A stretch of 58,088 bases of DNA from Oscillatoriales cyanobacterium CG2_30_40_61 (GCA_001873365.1 MNYZ01000090.1:1-58088), one strand, 5' to 3'; positions 39,231-49,950 are shown, numbered from the stretch's first letter. Notes: generated by a model not told the origin, from the letters alone. Numbers and translations: made by a program.

Positions 39231-39776
39231 TTATTGGGCTAATTTGATTCCAATTCGGCGCAGTTGTCCACGCAAACTGGCATCGACCACCCGAGATCCA
39301 ACTTTAATAATCACACCGCCCAAGAGTTGAGGCTCGATGGTGGTGGAAATTTCCACGGCTCGAGCATTAGTCATGGCTTTGACTTTTGCGGTTAAGGTAT
39401 CCTGTTGGGCCTCGGTTAACGGATGGGCGGAAGTGACTTCTGCCAATACCGTTTGATTGAGTTTCCGCAGTAAGGCTAAATACTGTTGACCAATTCCTTC
39501 TAGGAATAAAATCCGGCCCCGATCAACTAAGAGCATTAAGAAATTCCGCAGGGCGGGATTGATTTCGTCTCCAGTGATCCGTTGCAGAATCGCTTTTTTA
39601 TCCTGGGGTTTTACCACCGGACTGCCTAAAAAGGTTTTTAATTCTGCGGAACTGTTGAGTAATTCGAGTAATGAACGAATATCATTGCCGAATTCTTCGG
39701 TTAAATTTTTAGATTGAGCCACGGACATTAACGCCGAAGCGTAGGGCTCAATAATTTGTCCTGCGATCGCACTCAT
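39231..39776 (-). CDS. atpH: ATP synthase delta chain
   Basis: A 181-residue peripheral-stalk subunit that links F1 to the b/b' stalk. It shows the family segments EPYASALMSVAQ at the N-terminus and LLGGVIIKVGSRVVDASLRGQLRRI at the C-terminus. It is separated from atpF by a single base, so translation is likely coupled. Confidence 0.96.
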   Translation of the reverse strand: MSAIAGQIIEPYASALMSVAQSKNLTEEFGNDIRSLLELLNSSAELKTFLGSPVVKPQDKKAILQRITGDEINPALRNFLMLLVDRGRILFLEGIGQQYLALLRKLNQTVLAEVTSAHPLTEAQQDTLTAKVKAMTNARAVEISTTIEPQLLGGVIIKVGSRVVDASLRGQLRRIGIKLAQ

Positions 39777-39777
39777 C

Positions 39778-40305
39778 TTAACCTCCCAGCAGCATTAGAC
39801 TCTGATCAATCAATCGCTCCTGAATTCGGTCATCAAGCCGATCTTTGATTTGGGCTTCTGCCCGTTCAATGGCTTGACTCGCAATCACAGAACGCAGTTG
39901 AGCGATCACCCGTTCCCGTTCTGAATCTAACTCTTGGCTGGCAGTTGCCTTCATCCGTTCCACATCTTCAGCAGCTTTGCTCAGAACCAAGTCAGCAACG
40001 GTTTTAGCCCGGGCTTCGGCTTCGGATAAAATGCGTTGGGCGTCGGTTTGAGCGTCACTGAGTTTCTGCTGTTGTTCGGCCAGAGAAGCCTGGGCTTGTT
40101 CTTGGCGCTGTTCCGCTTCTTTAATGGCTTCTTCAATGGCGGAGCGTCTTTGACTTAGGATTTTTCCTAAAAAACCTCGGCCAAAGTAAACCAGTACACC
40201 AATCAGAATAGCTAGGTTAATTAGGTTCGTCTCTAAAATATTGGTATTGAGACCGAATCGGGCTTCAGAGCCAGCTTCTGTGGCTAGTAATAAAACAGTC
40301 TCCAT
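39778..40305 (-). CDS. atpF: ATP synthase subunit b
   Basis: A 175-residue stalk subunit. A membrane helix at about 28-45 (LINLAILIGVLVYFG) is followed by a long charged coiled coil (EEAIKEAEQRQEQAQASLAEQQQ). The N-terminal extension of about 25 residues is typical of photosynthetic b. It forms a heterodimer with b' encoded upstream. Confidence 0.96.
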   Translation of the reverse strand: METVLLLATEAGSEARFGLNTNILETNLINLAILIGVLVYFGRGFLGKILSQRRSAIEEAIKEAEQRQEQAQASLAEQQQKLSDAQTDAQRILSEAEARAKTVADLVLSKAAEDVERMKATASQELDSERERVIAQLRSVIASQAIERAEAQIKDRLDDRIQERLIDQSLMLLGG

Positions 40306-40451
40306 GATGTTCTTCTCATAAATGCGCGGCCTAAGATCTAACCTCTGATTTAGCAGGTCAGACTTGAGCCTGGGCTATCTTCAAATCGGAATTTTCTGGG
40401 AATCTAACCAGCGAATCGGCTTTGCTGCTTCACAAGCTAGGGCATCCAAGA

Positions 40452-40934
40452 TTATTTAACTAACTCAGCCCCTAATAATTTTTCTAAAATTTGGCGACTG
40501 AGCGGTTCAACCTGTTGCTCTAATGCTTGTAGGGCTTGTTGTTTTTCCTGCTCGATTTCTTGAGCTGCTTTTTCTCTCACTTTTTGCGATTCTTGCAGAG
40601 CTTCTGCTACTTTCTCAGAGGCATTTTTCTGAGCTTGAGCCTGGGCATCAACAATAGTCGCTTGAGCTTTTTTACGAGTTTCTGCTAACTCTAATTCATA
40701 CTGACGGGCTAATTTTTCCGCCTTAGCCAGACGTTCTTTGGCACTGGACTCCCGCTCGCGGATATAATCTGAGCGTTCATCAATTGCCTTTCCTAAAGGT
40801 TTATAAAAAACCTGGTTTAAAATTGCTGCAAGGATTAAGAACTGGACTGCCATTAAAGGCAGGGTTGCATCCAGATCAAAAAGTCCTCCTTCTTTGGCAG
40901 CCTCTTCAACCGCAAATAGAATTGTCCCGTGCAT
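40452..40934 (-). CDS. atpG': ATP synthase subunit b'
   Basis: A 160-residue second stalk subunit, as found in phototrophs (also called AtpF2). The hydrophobic segment [22 protein letters not shown] (about 28-49) is the membrane anchor with the family [10 protein letters not shown] junction, followed by an Ala/Glu/Lys/Gln-rich coiled coil. It lies 146 bp from atpF and 96 bp from atpE in the operon. Confidence 0.95.
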   Translation of the reverse strand: MHGTILFAVEEAAKEGGLFDLDATLPLMAVQFLILAAILNQVFYKPLGKAIDERSDYIRERESSAKERLAKAEKLARQYELELAETRKKAQATIVDAQAQAQKNASEKVAEALQESQKVREKAAQEIEQEKQQALQALEQQVEPLSRQILEKLLGAELVK

Positions 40935-41030
40935 TATTGTCCCTTGAAGAGTTGCATTAAAGATGGATTTTAGACTTAAATTTCAGAACCCTGAAACCTA
41001 AAACCTAAAATCCATGTTTTGGATTACTGT

Positions 41031-41543
<513 letters not shown>

Positions 41544-42305
41544 CTAGTCGTGATCATCTCCGCCATGTCCTTCTAGGGCTTCACCAATATAGTTCGCCGC
41601 TAGGGTCGCAAAAATCAGGGCTTGAATGGCGCTCAAGAATAAACCCAAAACCATTAAAGGCAGAGGAATAAACAGAGGTACCAGGAACACTAATACCGCC
41701 ACCACCAATTCATCCGCTAAAACGTTACCAAACAAACGGAAACTCAGGGAGAGGGGTTTGGTAAAATCTTCAATCACTCGGAATGGAGCGAGGAAGGGAA
41801 CGGGTTTAGCGTAGTCAGCAAAATAACCTAATAGGCCTTTTTTGCTAATTCCGGCGTAGAAATACGCTAAAGACGTTAACAGCGCTAGGGCGACGGTGGT
41901 ATTGATGTCGCTGGTCGGGGCGGCTAATTCTCCAGAAGGAAGTTCGATCAACTTCCAGGGAAGCAAAGCACCTGACCAGTTGGAGGTGAAGATGAATAGG
42001 AACAGTGTTCCGACAAAGGGAACCCAAGCACGATATTCTTTTTCCCCGATTTGGTCTTTGGCCAGATTGCGAATGAATTCTAGGACGTACTCCATAAAAT
42101 TCTGCATTCCACTGGGAATTCGCTGTACCTTGCTACTAGCAAGCACCGAGGCGATAATCAGCAAGCCGATCACAAACCAGGAGGTCAAGAAAATCTGACC
42201 ATGGAGTTTGAAACCGCCGATTTCCCAATATAACTGCTGGCCAACTTCTAAATTGGCGAGGGGAAGATGATTAAAGTTGTTTAAGATAGTCAGCATTTCC
42301 ATCAA
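41544..42305 (-). CDS. atpB: ATP synthase subunit a
   Basis: A 253-residue Fo membrane subunit that forms the proton half-channels next to the c-ring. The essential Arg lies in [23 protein letters not shown], and the C-terminal helix contains [21 protein letters not shown]. The C-terminus is His/Asp-rich (GHGGDDHD). The start may be either of the first two Met codons (42305 or 42302). Confidence 0.97.
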   Translation of the reverse strand: MMEMLTILNNFNHLPLANLEVGQQLYWEIGGFKLHGQIFLTSWFVIGLLIIASVLASSKVQRIPSGMQNFMEYVLEFIRNLAKDQIGEKEYRAWVPFVGTLFLFIFTSNWSGALLPWKLIELPSGELAAPTSDINTTVALALLTSLAYFYAGISKKGLLGYFADYAKPVPFLAPFRVIEDFTKPLSLSFRLFGNVLADELVVAVLVFLVPLFIPLPLMVLGLFLSAIQALIFATLAANYIGEALEGHGGDDHD

Positions 42306-42358
42306 GAGTAGGCTTCCTCTACAGATTGAGGACTGGAGGATTCCAAAAACCGCGTGAC

Positions 42359-42814
42359 CTACTTCGGCTCAGGGGTGAACGTTGTCTTGATGACATAGAG
42401 GATGAGAGCCAATTTATAGGTGAGAAATCCTAAAAAAATCGGTAGAATCTTTAGCTGTTCCCATTGACTGGCTACAATGATTAAAAGCGCGAAGACACCA
42501 AGCCGATTCTGACTAAGTTTTCCTTTTTCTCGCCCGATTTTCTCTACATCCTTGCCTAGCATCCGCAAGTAGACTACACTCACCATCGCCCCCAGCAAAT
42601 AGTTCAGGGCAATTTCCAAAGGATAGAAACAGCAAACCACAGCAAAAATGACCCCGGCACTAGCGATCGCGATCAGTAACACCTCTTGCTGCAACTGATA
42701 ATACTCTCGCATGGAAGGGTCGGGTTCTATAGTCAGTTTAGACCCGGATTCTACTGTTTCCTCTGGGTTTGTCATAGGTACTTGGACAGGTTCACCAATT
42801 TTTAGTTCAGTCAC
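42359..42814 (-). CDS. atp1: ATP synthase-associated protein 1 (subunit I)
   Basis: A 151-residue membrane protein, the first gene of the cyanobacterial atp operon (AtpI/CGL160-like assembly factor family). It has a hydrophilic N-terminus of about 40 residues and about four helices ([40 protein letters not shown] and later). It probably assists c-ring or Fo assembly; it is not part of the mature enzyme. Position and length support the call. Confidence 0.9.
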   Translation of the reverse strand: MTELKIGEPVQVPMTNPEETVESGSKLTIEPDPSMREYYQLQQEVLLIAIASAGVIFAVVCCFYPLEIALNYLLGAMVSVVYLRMLGKDVEKIGREKGKLSQNRLGVFALLIIVASQWEQLKILPIFLGFLTYKLALILYVIKTTFTPEPK

Positions 42815-42962
42815 AACTGCTGGCTCGGAAATCCGAAACTGACAGTTTTAACTTTCCCCAAGTTCACGCACACAGCGCATAACACGCTCTGCAAGCCACT
42901 ATGAATAATATCATGTTGTGGCAACAGCACTTCAAACAAAATTAATTTTGCACCAATTGTAG

Positions 42963-42985
42963 TAAGCCCTTTAGGGCTTTCTTAC
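42963..42985. terminator. Small hairpin between proS and atp1
   Basis: AAGCCCT/AGGGCTT (about 42964-42978) forms a 7-bp stem with a short loop, followed on the + strand by TCTTACTTTCTT. Both neighbouring genes run on the minus strand, where the T-run is weak, so termination of proS here is uncertain. Confidence 0.35.
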
Positions 42986-43012
42986 TTTCTTAACCCTCAA
43001 CCAACAACACCC

Positions 43013-44821
43013 CTAATTCTCCAATGCTGCTCTAATATTCTGTTTGAGGGTTGATACGACGTCCTCAATGGCGATTTCTTGGGCATTGTGGCTGGCTCGT
43101 TCTAGCAATTCCACTTTACCCGATTTAATCGAACGTCCGGTGACAATCCGGTAGGGAATCCCAATCAAATCGGCATCTTTGAATTTTACCCCGGCCCGTT
43201 CATTCCGATCATCAAGCAGGGTTTCAATTCCGGCTTGATTTAATTCCGTATAGAGTTTTTCCGCAATTTCCATCTGTTGAGCATCGCTAATATTAGGAAT
43301 GGCAATAATTACTTGATAGGGTGCGATCGCCACTGGCCAAATTATCCCATCTTGATCATAGGATTGTTCCACGGCTGATTGTGCTAATCGAGAGACTCCC
43401 ACTCCATAACATCCCATGACTAAGGGTAATTCTTCCCCCTGTTCATTGCTAAAGGTTGCTCCCATGGCCTGAGAATATTTAATCCCCAGTTGGAAAATAT
43501 GACCGACTTCAATACCCCTGGCACTGTGTAAAATTTGGTTAGGATCATGAATTGCGTGATCGCCTTTTTGAGCTTTTCTAAGATCAACAATAGTTTTAGG
43601 TAAGCTAAATTCTTTGCCCCAATTAGCACCAACAACGTGATATCCTGACTCATCCGCCCCGGTGACAAAATTTTTCAGTTCAAGAGCAGTTTGATCCACC
43701 ATTCTTAAAAACCTAGACTCAAGTTGTTCTCGATGGGTAATATAACCATCTTCTAAATTGGGAGAAATATAGCCTAAAGGTAAAGGTTTTGTTGCCCATT
43801 TTTCTTGAGCTTCTTGATCAGGAACCGTTAAAGATAATATGGTTTTTGCACCAAATTCAGGAGCTAATTTAGTTAATTCATTTTGTAATTTAACTTCATT
43901 AACCTCCTGATCTCCCCGAATACTAATTAAAACTAAAACCGTTTTCCCATTATCATAAACCACTTGATACAGAACATTTTTAACAATTTGTGTCGGGGAA
44001 CAGTTCAAGAACTTGGATAAGGTGGCAATAGTGTTAGTATTCGGTGTTTCTAACTTTTTATATTCGGTAAAGCCAGAAATTTCAGCATCAACCGGATGGG
44101 ATACGGCTTTTTCCGTATTAGCTGCATATTTGCCATCTTCAGTATAGAGAACTTCATCTTCTCCCGCTTCTGCTAATACCATAAATTCTTGAGAACCACT
44201 TCCTCCAATAGCTCCCGAATCTGCTTCTACCGCTCGATATTGTAACCCACAACGAGTTAACATATTCCGATAGGCTTGATCCATATCTCGATAGGTTTTC
44301 TTCAAACTTTCTTCATCGCTATGGAAAGAATAACCATCTTTCATAATAAATTCCCGACCCCGCATTAAGCCAAACCGAGGCCGAATTTCATCTCTAAATT
44401 TTGTTTGAATTTGATATAAATGTAAGGGTAATTGTTGATGGGAACGAATCATATCTTTAGCAATAGTTGTAATTACTTCCTCATGGGTTGGCCCTAAGGC
44501 TAATTCCCGCTTCCGACGGTCAGTTAGGGAAAACATAATTCCCTCCGCTTTGGTATAGGTATCCCAGCGTCCCGACTCGCGCCAAAGTTCGGCGGGTTGG
44601 ACTTGGGGAAGTAGACATTCTTGGGCTCCGGTGGCGTTCATTTCTTCTCGGACAATTTGAGAGACTTTTTGCAAAACCCGCCACATCAGGGGAAGATAAG
44701 CATAAATTCCACTTCCAATACGGCGAATATATCCCGCCCGGACTAATAGTTTATGACTGGGAATTTCCGCTTCTTTGGGATCTTCGCGCAGGGTGACAAA
44801 TAGCATTTGAGATAGTCGCAT
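43013..44821 (-). CDS. proS: Proline-tRNA ligase
   Basis: A 602-residue class II aminoacyl-tRNA synthetase of the bacterial type, attaching proline to tRNA-Pro. The N-terminal [23 protein letters not shown] and motif 2 region [23 protein letters not shown] are clear. An INS editing domain spans about 225-400, motif 3 is in [11 protein letters not shown], and a C-terminal anticodon-binding domain follows. Length is normal. It lies upstream of the atp operon on the same strand. Confidence 0.97.
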   Translation of the reverse strand: MRLSQMLFVTLREDPKEAEIPSHKLLVRAGYIRRIGSGIYAYLPLMWRVLQKVSQIVREEMNATGAQECLLPQVQPAELWRESGRWDTYTKAEGIMFSLTDRRKRELALGPTHEEVITTIAKDMIRSHQQLPLHLYQIQTKFRDEIRPRFGLMRGREFIMKDGYSFHSDEESLKKTYRDMDQAYRNMLTRCGLQYRAVEADSGAIGGSGSQEFMVLAEAGEDEVLYTEDGKYAANTEKAVSHPVDAEISGFTEYKKLETPNTNTIATLSKFLNCSPTQIVKNVLYQVVYDNGKTVLVLISIRGDQEVNEVKLQNELTKLAPEFGAKTILSLTVPDQEAQEKWATKPLPLGYISPNLEDGYITHREQLESRFLRMVDQTALELKNFVTGADESGYHVVGANWGKEFSLPKTIVDLRKAQKGDHAIHDPNQILHSARGIEVGHIFQLGIKYSQAMGATFSNEQGEELPLVMGCYGVGVSRLAQSAVEQSYDQDGIIWPVAIAPYQVIIAIPNISDAQQMEIAEKLYTELNQAGIETLLDDRNERAGVKFKDADLIGIPYRIVTGRSIKSGKVELLERASHNAQEIAIEDVVSTLKQNIRAALEN

Positions 44822-45022
44822 CGTTATGTTTCCTAAAATTAAAGACTAATTTATTATTATCGCAGAATTGTGTTAAATTAGTATAATCGAATTTAATAAA
44901 CCACAAAGGCACTAAGACACTAAGAAATTAGAATGATCATTGCTGTGCTTAAAAAACTAGAAAACTGATTAATCCATCTTTGTTTTTTATACCTTATGGA
45001 TTTTATTATTATTTAATTTCTC

Positions 45023-45607
45023 CTAATTAATTTTAGGTGGGAATACTTTAGATAAATCTAAGGTTAAATCAGGAAAATATGGTAAGGTGATAGATTGAGT
45101 AGGTAAATAAATCAGTTTACGAAGATAACCAAACTCTCCTTGTGATTTTTGATAGGGTTCGCTATAATATTCTAAACAAAAATCAACTAAATTAAAGATC
45201 CAATAATCGGTAATATTATTCTCAGCATAAACTGATAGTTTTGTACTTTGATCATAGTCTAAAGATGAATCGGAAATTTCAATCAAGAGTAGAATATCTT
45301 TCGTATGGGGATGACCGTTTAAATAATCATCCTCTCGGTTTTTAACAATTACTCTATCCGGTTCCGGTTCACTATAAGATGATAAAATAATAGGTTGTTG
45401 TCCTCTTAGGGTTGCCCGTTCTCCAATGAGTTTGTATAGTTCTCGTTCTAAGCGAGTTTCACAAACAGAGTGGGAGGTTCCTTTTGCTGCCATTTCGATC
45501 ATTTCTCCGCGAATGAGTTCAATTCTATCATTTTCTTGGAAAAAGCCTAATTCAGTCAGGCGGTGATAGTCTTCGGTGGTAAATTTTTTAACGGTTGCGA
45601 TCGCCAT
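45023..45607 (-). CDS. Uma2-family (DUF820) endonuclease-like protein
   Basis: A 194-residue protein of the Uma2 family, a PD-(D/E)XK nuclease-like group greatly expanded in cyanobacteria with no settled role. Family features are EDYHRLTELGFFQENDRIELIRGEMIEMAAKGTSH, then PDRVIVKN, then the catalytic-type DILLLIEISDSSLDYDQSTKLSVYAENNITDYWIFNLVD. All key residues appear intact. It stands alone next to an inverted-repeat element. Confidence 0.9.
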   Translation of the reverse strand: MAIATVKKFTTEDYHRLTELGFFQENDRIELIRGEMIEMAAKGTSHSVCETRLERELYKLIGERATLRGQQPIILSSYSEPEPDRVIVKNREDDYLNGHPHTKDILLLIEISDSSLDYDQSTKLSVYAENNITDYWIFNLVDFCLEYYSEPYQKSQGEFGYLRKLIYLPTQSITLPYFPDLTLDLSKVFPPKIN

Positions 45608-45647
45608 AGTTTTAAATAAAAATAGGATTTATTATTCATTATAATGC

Positions 45648-45776
45648 AGTGCGAGCGTCCTCGCTCGCTGGGTGGATAGATTTTGAAGAAACCCATACAA
45701 TCAAATATTATAACCTCGGCATTGATTATTATATCTATCCAATAGATAATAATTAGCGAGCGGGGACGCTCGCACT
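45648..45776. mobile_element. 129-bp MITE-like element with 22-bp terminal inverted repeats
   Basis: AGTGCGAGCGTCCTCGCTCGCT-type ends (left 45648-45669, right 45755-45776) are inverted copies matching at 21 of 22 positions. Each arm is itself palindromic (GCGAGCG/CGCTCGC). The interior is AT-rich and codes for nothing. I see no clear target duplication. It lies between the Uma2 and glcD genes. Confidence 0.65.
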
Positions 45777-45800
45777 ACCAAGAGATTTTAACAAAATTAA

Positions 45801-47276
45801 TTAAAATACTTCTGCACCTTCAAACTTCTTAACGTTTTGCAGTTTAGCAGATTCTCCGCAGGTGCGAGGAGTGGGTAACATTTTACCTGGGTTGGCTAAA
45901 CCTTTAGGGTTAAAAACTGTTCTGACCCATTGCATGGTTTCTAAATCAACTTCGTTGAACATTTGGGGCATATAACATTTTTTATCCGCACCAATACCAT
46001 GTTCACCGGATAAACTTCCCCCCACTTCCACACATATTTTTAGAATTTCCCCGCCAATTTCTTCAACTATTTCCAACGCACCTGGAACGGAATTATCATA
46101 TAAAATTAACGGGTGTAAATTACCATCCCCGGCATGAAAGACATTTGCTATACGATAACCATATTTTTCTCCCAGGGCTTCAATTTCCTTTAAAACATAA
46201 GCCATTTTTGTCCGAGGAATTACGCCATCTTGAACATAATAATCAGGACTGACATGACCTGCGGCGGCGAAAGCTGCTTTCCGTCCTTTCCAAATTTTTA
46301 ACCGATCTTCTGCATTACTAGCGGTGGTAATATTTCTCGCCCCATTGTTGATACAAATTTCACTAACTCGTTGTTTATTGGTATCAACTTCTACCTGTAA
46401 ACCATCTAACTCAACTAATAAAATTGCCCCCGCATCTCTAGGATATAAACCAATTTTAACCACGTCTTCAACGGCATTAATACTGAGGTTATCCATAATT
46501 TCCATCCCCCCAGGAATAATCCCAGAACTGATAATATCAGAAACCGCAGATCCAGCCGATTCTAAATCAGTAAAATCTGCCAATAAAACACAAATTGATT
46601 CCGGTGCTTTTAGAATCCTTAAAGTAATTTCAGTGGCAAGACCCAACGTCCCTTCTGAACCTACAAATAACCCAGTTAAATCATATCCAGGCATTTCGGG
46701 AATATCGCCACCAATATCAACAATATCACCATTGGGAGTAACAATTTTTAAGCCCAAAATATGGTTAGTCGTCACCCCATATTTTAAACAGTGAACACCG
46801 CCAGAATTTTCGGCAACATTTCCCCCAATAGAACAAATAATTTGACTAGAAGGGTCAGGAGCATAATAAAAACCTGCGCCACTAACTGCTTGTGTGACCC
46901 AATTATTAATTACTCCTGGTTGAACAACTACGCGTTGATTTTCTAAGTCAATATTTAAGATTTTTCGCATTAAAGCGGTGACAATTAAAACACAATCTTC
47001 TCCGGGTAAAGCACCGCCAGAAAGTCCGGTTCCCGCCCCTCTAGCGACCCAAGGAATTAAATTGCGATCGCAAATTTTAACAACTTCTGCAACTTCTTGG
47101 GTGGTTTTTGGTAACACAACTAAGGCGGGACGTTGACGATAGCTGGTTAGTCCATCACATTCATAAACCAGTAATTCTTCTCGACGTTGAATCACTCCTT
47201 TTTTACCCACAACCGCTTCAAATTGTTGAATCAAGGGTTGCCAGTTTCGGATTACTTTTGCTGGGGTAGTGACCAT
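45801..47276 (-). CDS. glcD: FAD-linked oxidase, glycolate dehydrogenase subunit GlcD type
   Basis: A 491-residue flavoprotein of the vanillyl-alcohol oxidase fold. The FAD-binding loop ARGAGTGLSGGA (about 80) and PGVINNWVTQAV, PDPSSQIICSIGGNVAENSGG are typical, and the C-terminus carries VFHAGDGNLHPLILYD and SGEHGIGADKKCYM. It would oxidise glycolate from photorespiration to glyoxylate; a D-lactate or other 2-hydroxyacid substrate is also possible. No glcE or glcF lies nearby. It is a cytosolic or membrane-associated single gene. Confidence 0.92.
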   Translation of the reverse strand: MVTTPAKVIRNWQPLIQQFEAVVGKKGVIQRREELLVYECDGLTSYRQRPALVVLPKTTQEVAEVVKICDRNLIPWVARGAGTGLSGGALPGEDCVLIVTALMRKILNIDLENQRVVVQPGVINNWVTQAVSGAGFYYAPDPSSQIICSIGGNVAENSGGVHCLKYGVTTNHILGLKIVTPNGDIVDIGGDIPEMPGYDLTGLFVGSEGTLGLATEITLRILKAPESICVLLADFTDLESAGSAVSDIISSGIIPGGMEIMDNLSINAVEDVVKIGLYPRDAGAILLVELDGLQVEVDTNKQRVSEICINNGARNITTASNAEDRLKIWKGRKAAFAAAGHVSPDYYVQDGVIPRTKMAYVLKEIEALGEKYGYRIANVFHAGDGNLHPLILYDNSVPGALEIVEEIGGEILKICVEVGGSLSGEHGIGADKKCYMPQMFNEVDLETMQWVRTVFNPKGLANPGKMLPTPRTCGESAKLQNVKKFEGAEVF

Positions 47277-47349
47277 AGGAATAACAATTAGGAGAAATTA
47301 GGGATACTTTATATTATATCGTTTTTTAGGAATATTTTTATCATTGATT

Positions 47350-48642
47350 TTAGGCATTCATTTTAATCGGGAGATCAATAATAAATTCACATCCTTCTCC
47401 TTCCTTAGAGTTGCAGCTTAGTTTTCCTTGGTGTTTTTGAACAATAATTTCATAGCAGGTTGTTAACCCTAAACCCATTCCTTGACCGACAGGTTTTGTC
47501 GTAAAAAATGCGTTGAATAATTGAGATTTTACGGTTTCTGACATTCCCATGCCATTATCTTTAATTCTGATTCTGACTTGAGCGGGGTTAATTAATTCCG
47601 TGATAATCCAGATTCTCGGTAGAATATCAGAAGAAATTTCTGATCCAACGCCTAACTCTAAAGCATCTATTGAATTGCTTAATAAATTCAGAAATACTTG
47701 GTTGATTTGACTAGCATAACAGGTGACCATAGGTAAGTTATGATAGGATCTTATAATTTCAATTTCAGGCCGTTTTTCTTCAGCTCTCAAGCGATATTGT
47801 AGCAGAAGTAATGTACTATCAATTCCTTGATGTATATCTACGGGTTTAATATCCGATTCTCCCAAGCGCGAAAAAATTCTTAATGCTAGAATAATAGTTC
47901 TAATTCTCTCTGTGCCTCGTTGCATCGACCCCAGAATATCTTCGAGGTCATTAGCGACAAATTCTAAATCAAATTCTTCTAAGATTTTTTGAATTTTTAC
48001 ACTGGGTTTAGGATATTCTTTTTGATATAAATAAATTAAATTTAGCAAGTCTTGAATATATTGTTGAGTTGGAGCTAAATTTCCTGAAATAAAGCTAATG
48101 GGATTATTGATTTCGTGAGCAATTCCGGCGACAAGTTGCCCTAAACTAACCATTTTCTCTTTTTGGATAAGTTGAGATTGAGTGGCTTTTAATTCATCAA
48201 GGGTTAATTTAAGTTGAGAATTTTGTTGCTTTAATTGATATTGTAACTGTTGAATTGTTAGTTGATTTTGAATCCTAATTAAAACTTCTTCAAATTGAAA
48301 CGGTTTGGTAATATAGTCTACTCCACCAGCTTTAAATGCTTTAACTTTATCCAAAACATCATCTAAAGCACTTAAAAAAATCACAGGAATATTACGGGTA
48401 GTTTCATCTTTTTTAAGCTGTTCACAAATTTCATAGCCATTCATTTCGGGTAAATTAATATCTAATAAAATCAGATCCGGTAGGACAGCTTTAACGGCGA
48501 TCAATGCCATTTTTCCATTAATTGCCTTCCGCACATTATATCCCTGATTCACCAGCATTTGAGACAAAAATCTCAAGTTATCTGGAATATCATCAACAAT
48601 CAGAATATCAGGTTTAGGTGTACTATTTGAATAGTAATTCAT
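47350..48642 (-). CDS. Response regulator/histidine kinase hybrid
   Basis: A 430-residue protein with an N-terminal receiver domain (about 12-130; phospho-acceptor Asp61, KPF switch lysine in ITKPF). A Gln/Leu-rich coiled coil (about 125-165) follows, then a HisKA domain with His177 in GIAHEINNPISF. The ATPase domain shows NLLSNSIDAL (N box), DNGMGM (G1) and GQGMGLGL (G2). This REC-HK order suggests it receives a phosphoryl group from another kinase and passes a signal on. There is no adjacent partner and no membrane segment. Confidence 0.9.
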   Translation of the reverse strand: MNYYSNSTPKPDILIVDDIPDNLRFLSQMLVNQGYNVRKAINGKMALIAVKAVLPDLILLDINLPEMNGYEICEQLKKDETTRNIPVIFLSALDDVLDKVKAFKAGGVDYITKPFQFEEVLIRIQNQLTIQQLQYQLKQQNSQLKLTLDELKATQSQLIQKEKMVSLGQLVAGIAHEINNPISFISGNLAPTQQYIQDLLNLIYLYQKEYPKPSVKIQKILEEFDLEFVANDLEDILGSMQRGTERIRTIILALRIFSRLGESDIKPVDIHQGIDSTLLLLQYRLRAEEKRPEIEIIRSYHNLPMVTCYASQINQVFLNLLSNSIDALELGVGSEISSDILPRIWIITELINPAQVRIRIKDNGMGMSETVKSQLFNAFFTTKPVGQGMGLGLTTCYEIIVQKHQGKLSCNSKEGEGCEFIIDLPIKMNA

Positions 48643-49012
48643 ATTAAATATTTAAGATAGGATATAGAAAATACTAATTTTTGTCTCATTTTTTAAACAG
48701 GAAAGTAATTCCTGCTGGCCCAAAAAAGTTAATTCTGTTTTTTCTGTTTCCTAGTTTATATTCCCTATTTTAACTATTAATCTAGGATGATTATATAATT
48801 TTTATCAGGGATATTGACAGAATATCAGATAGCACCTATGCCCATTATAATAAATTTTTGCCAGTATGGAAGACAAAAATAGTTTTTATATAGGATAATT
48901 ACATCAAGGATATAATAGATCTATAGGATTTTTATTCAAATTGTAATTGCTAAAATAAGAGTGTATATTAAAGAGTGTATACTAGAAAAAAGCGATTATG
49001 GAGCCATTTTGA
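48643..49012. other. 370-bp AT-rich intergenic region
   Basis: This gap lies between the divergent response regulator/kinase and the DUF433 cassette. It is strongly AT-rich with no coding or RNA gene that I recognise. Near its right end the 10-mer AGAGTGTATA is repeated at a 14-bp period (see the separate entry). Confidence 0.5.
48958..48981. promoter_or_regulatory. Direct repeat upstream of the DUF433/PIN cassette
   Basis: AGAGTGTATA occurs at 48958-48967 and again at 48972-48981, 31 bp before the DUF433 start. The position is suitable for an operator used in autoregulation, as in many toxin-antitoxin loci. This is inference from position and repetition only. Confidence 0.35.
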
Positions 49013-49222
49013 ATGTCAACCCTGCTGGAAAGAATCACAATCAATCCTAGGCAATGTGGTGGTCGTCCCGGCATTCGAGGTATGAGAATTCGGGTGTCAG
49101 ATGTGTTAGACTTATTTGCGGCTGGACTAACTACTGAAGATATATTGGAAGAAATGCCCGATCTCGAAGCAGATGATTTAAAAGCATCTCTTTTGTATGC
49201 CTCGCGGAAACTAACAGCATAG
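49013..49222 (+). CDS. DUF433-family protein, putative antitoxin
   Basis: A 69-residue DUF433 protein: LERITINPRQCGGRPGIRGMRIRVSDVLDLFAAGLTTEDILEEMPDLEADDLKASLLYASRKL. The family resembles a small winged-helix DNA-binding protein and is often next to a PIN-type toxin. A GGAG lies about 10 bp upstream of the ATG. A small acidic protein and a PIN gene follow on the same strand, so it may be a second antitoxin or the regulator of the cassette. Confidence 0.9.
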   Translation: MSTLLERITINPRQCGGRPGIRGMRIRVSDVLDLFAAGLTTEDILEEMPDLEADDLKASLLYASRKLTA

Positions 49223-49276
49223 GCTAACACTTCATGGCAGCAAAAACTTTGAATAGGACTTAATAGAGAAAGCAAA

Positions 49277-49543
49277 ATGAATGAACAATTACTACTCAAT
49301 AAATGGCAAAAATTAAAATTAGAAGATCAAGAAAGGGTTTTAGCTTTTATAGATGCCATTGACCAAGAAAAGCCAGAAGAAAAATTATCTGAAACCACTG
49401 AATCTGTTGACAAACCTCAGACCGAATTAGGTAAAAAACTTTGGGAAATCAGACAAAAAATTATTAAAGATCCCAATACTAAATTATTAAATTTGGATGA
49501 TATCGAAGCTGAGTTAGATGAAATCAGAAGTAAAAATAGATGA
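49277..49543 (+). CDS. Small acidic protein, putative antitoxin for the PIN toxin
   Basis: An 88-residue, highly charged, mostly helical protein. The N-terminal part (LNKWQKLKLEDQERVLAFIDAI) resembles a short conserved helix pair. The C-terminus (ELGKKLWEIRQKIIKDPN, LLNLDDIEAELDEIRSKNR) is the type of tail that wraps around a PIN toxin in cyanobacterial pairs. Its stop overlaps the next gene's start by 4 bp (ATGA), so the two are translationally coupled, which is typical of antitoxin-toxin order. No named family is assigned. Confidence 0.8.
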   Translation: MNEQLLLNKWQKLKLEDQERVLAFIDAIDQEKPEEKLSETTESVDKPQTELGKKLWEIRQKIIKDPNTKLLNLDDIEAELDEIRSKNR

Positions 49544-49950
49544 CAATTATTCTAACTTATTTAGATTCTGGAGTTTTAATTGCTGCCGCTAGGGGGACTA
49601 ATATATTATCATTAAAAGCTACCTTAATTTTAGATAATAAACACCGACAATTTTGTTCTAGCTCTTTTGTCAAATTAGAAATTTTAACTAAAGCTAAATA
49701 TCATAAACAGCAAGACGAAGTTAATTTCTATGAAACTTTTTTTGCTAGTTGTGCTATTTGGGCTAATGATTTAGATACTATTTTCAATTTAGCAGAAGAA
49801 TTAGCCGCAAAATATGGCTTAAATGCTTTAGATGCTTTACAAGTTGCTGCTGCTATTTCAGTCAAGGCTGATGAATTTATTACTACAGAAAAGCCCACTA
49901 AACCCTTACATCGAGTCACAGAAATAAAAGTTATTTTTCTTGCTAGTTAA
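49540..49950 (+). CDS. PIN-domain ribonuclease, putative VapC-like toxin
   Basis: A 136-residue PIN domain protein. Acidic residues expected at the metal site are in YLDSGVLIAA (Asp9), KLEIL and LNALDALQVAAA, with DEFITTEKP near the C-terminus. Such enzymes cleave tRNA or other RNA using Mg2+ when freed from their antitoxin. The target cannot be predicted. It overlaps the 88-residue gene by 4 bp. The AT-rich base use is similar to that of its partner. Confidence 0.88.
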   Translation: MTIILTYLDSGVLIAAARGTNILSLKATLILDNKHRQFCSSSFVKLEILTKAKYHKQQDEVNFYETFFASCAIWANDLDTIFNLAEELAAKYGLNALDALQVAAAISVKADEFITTEKPTKPLHRVTEIKVIFLAS

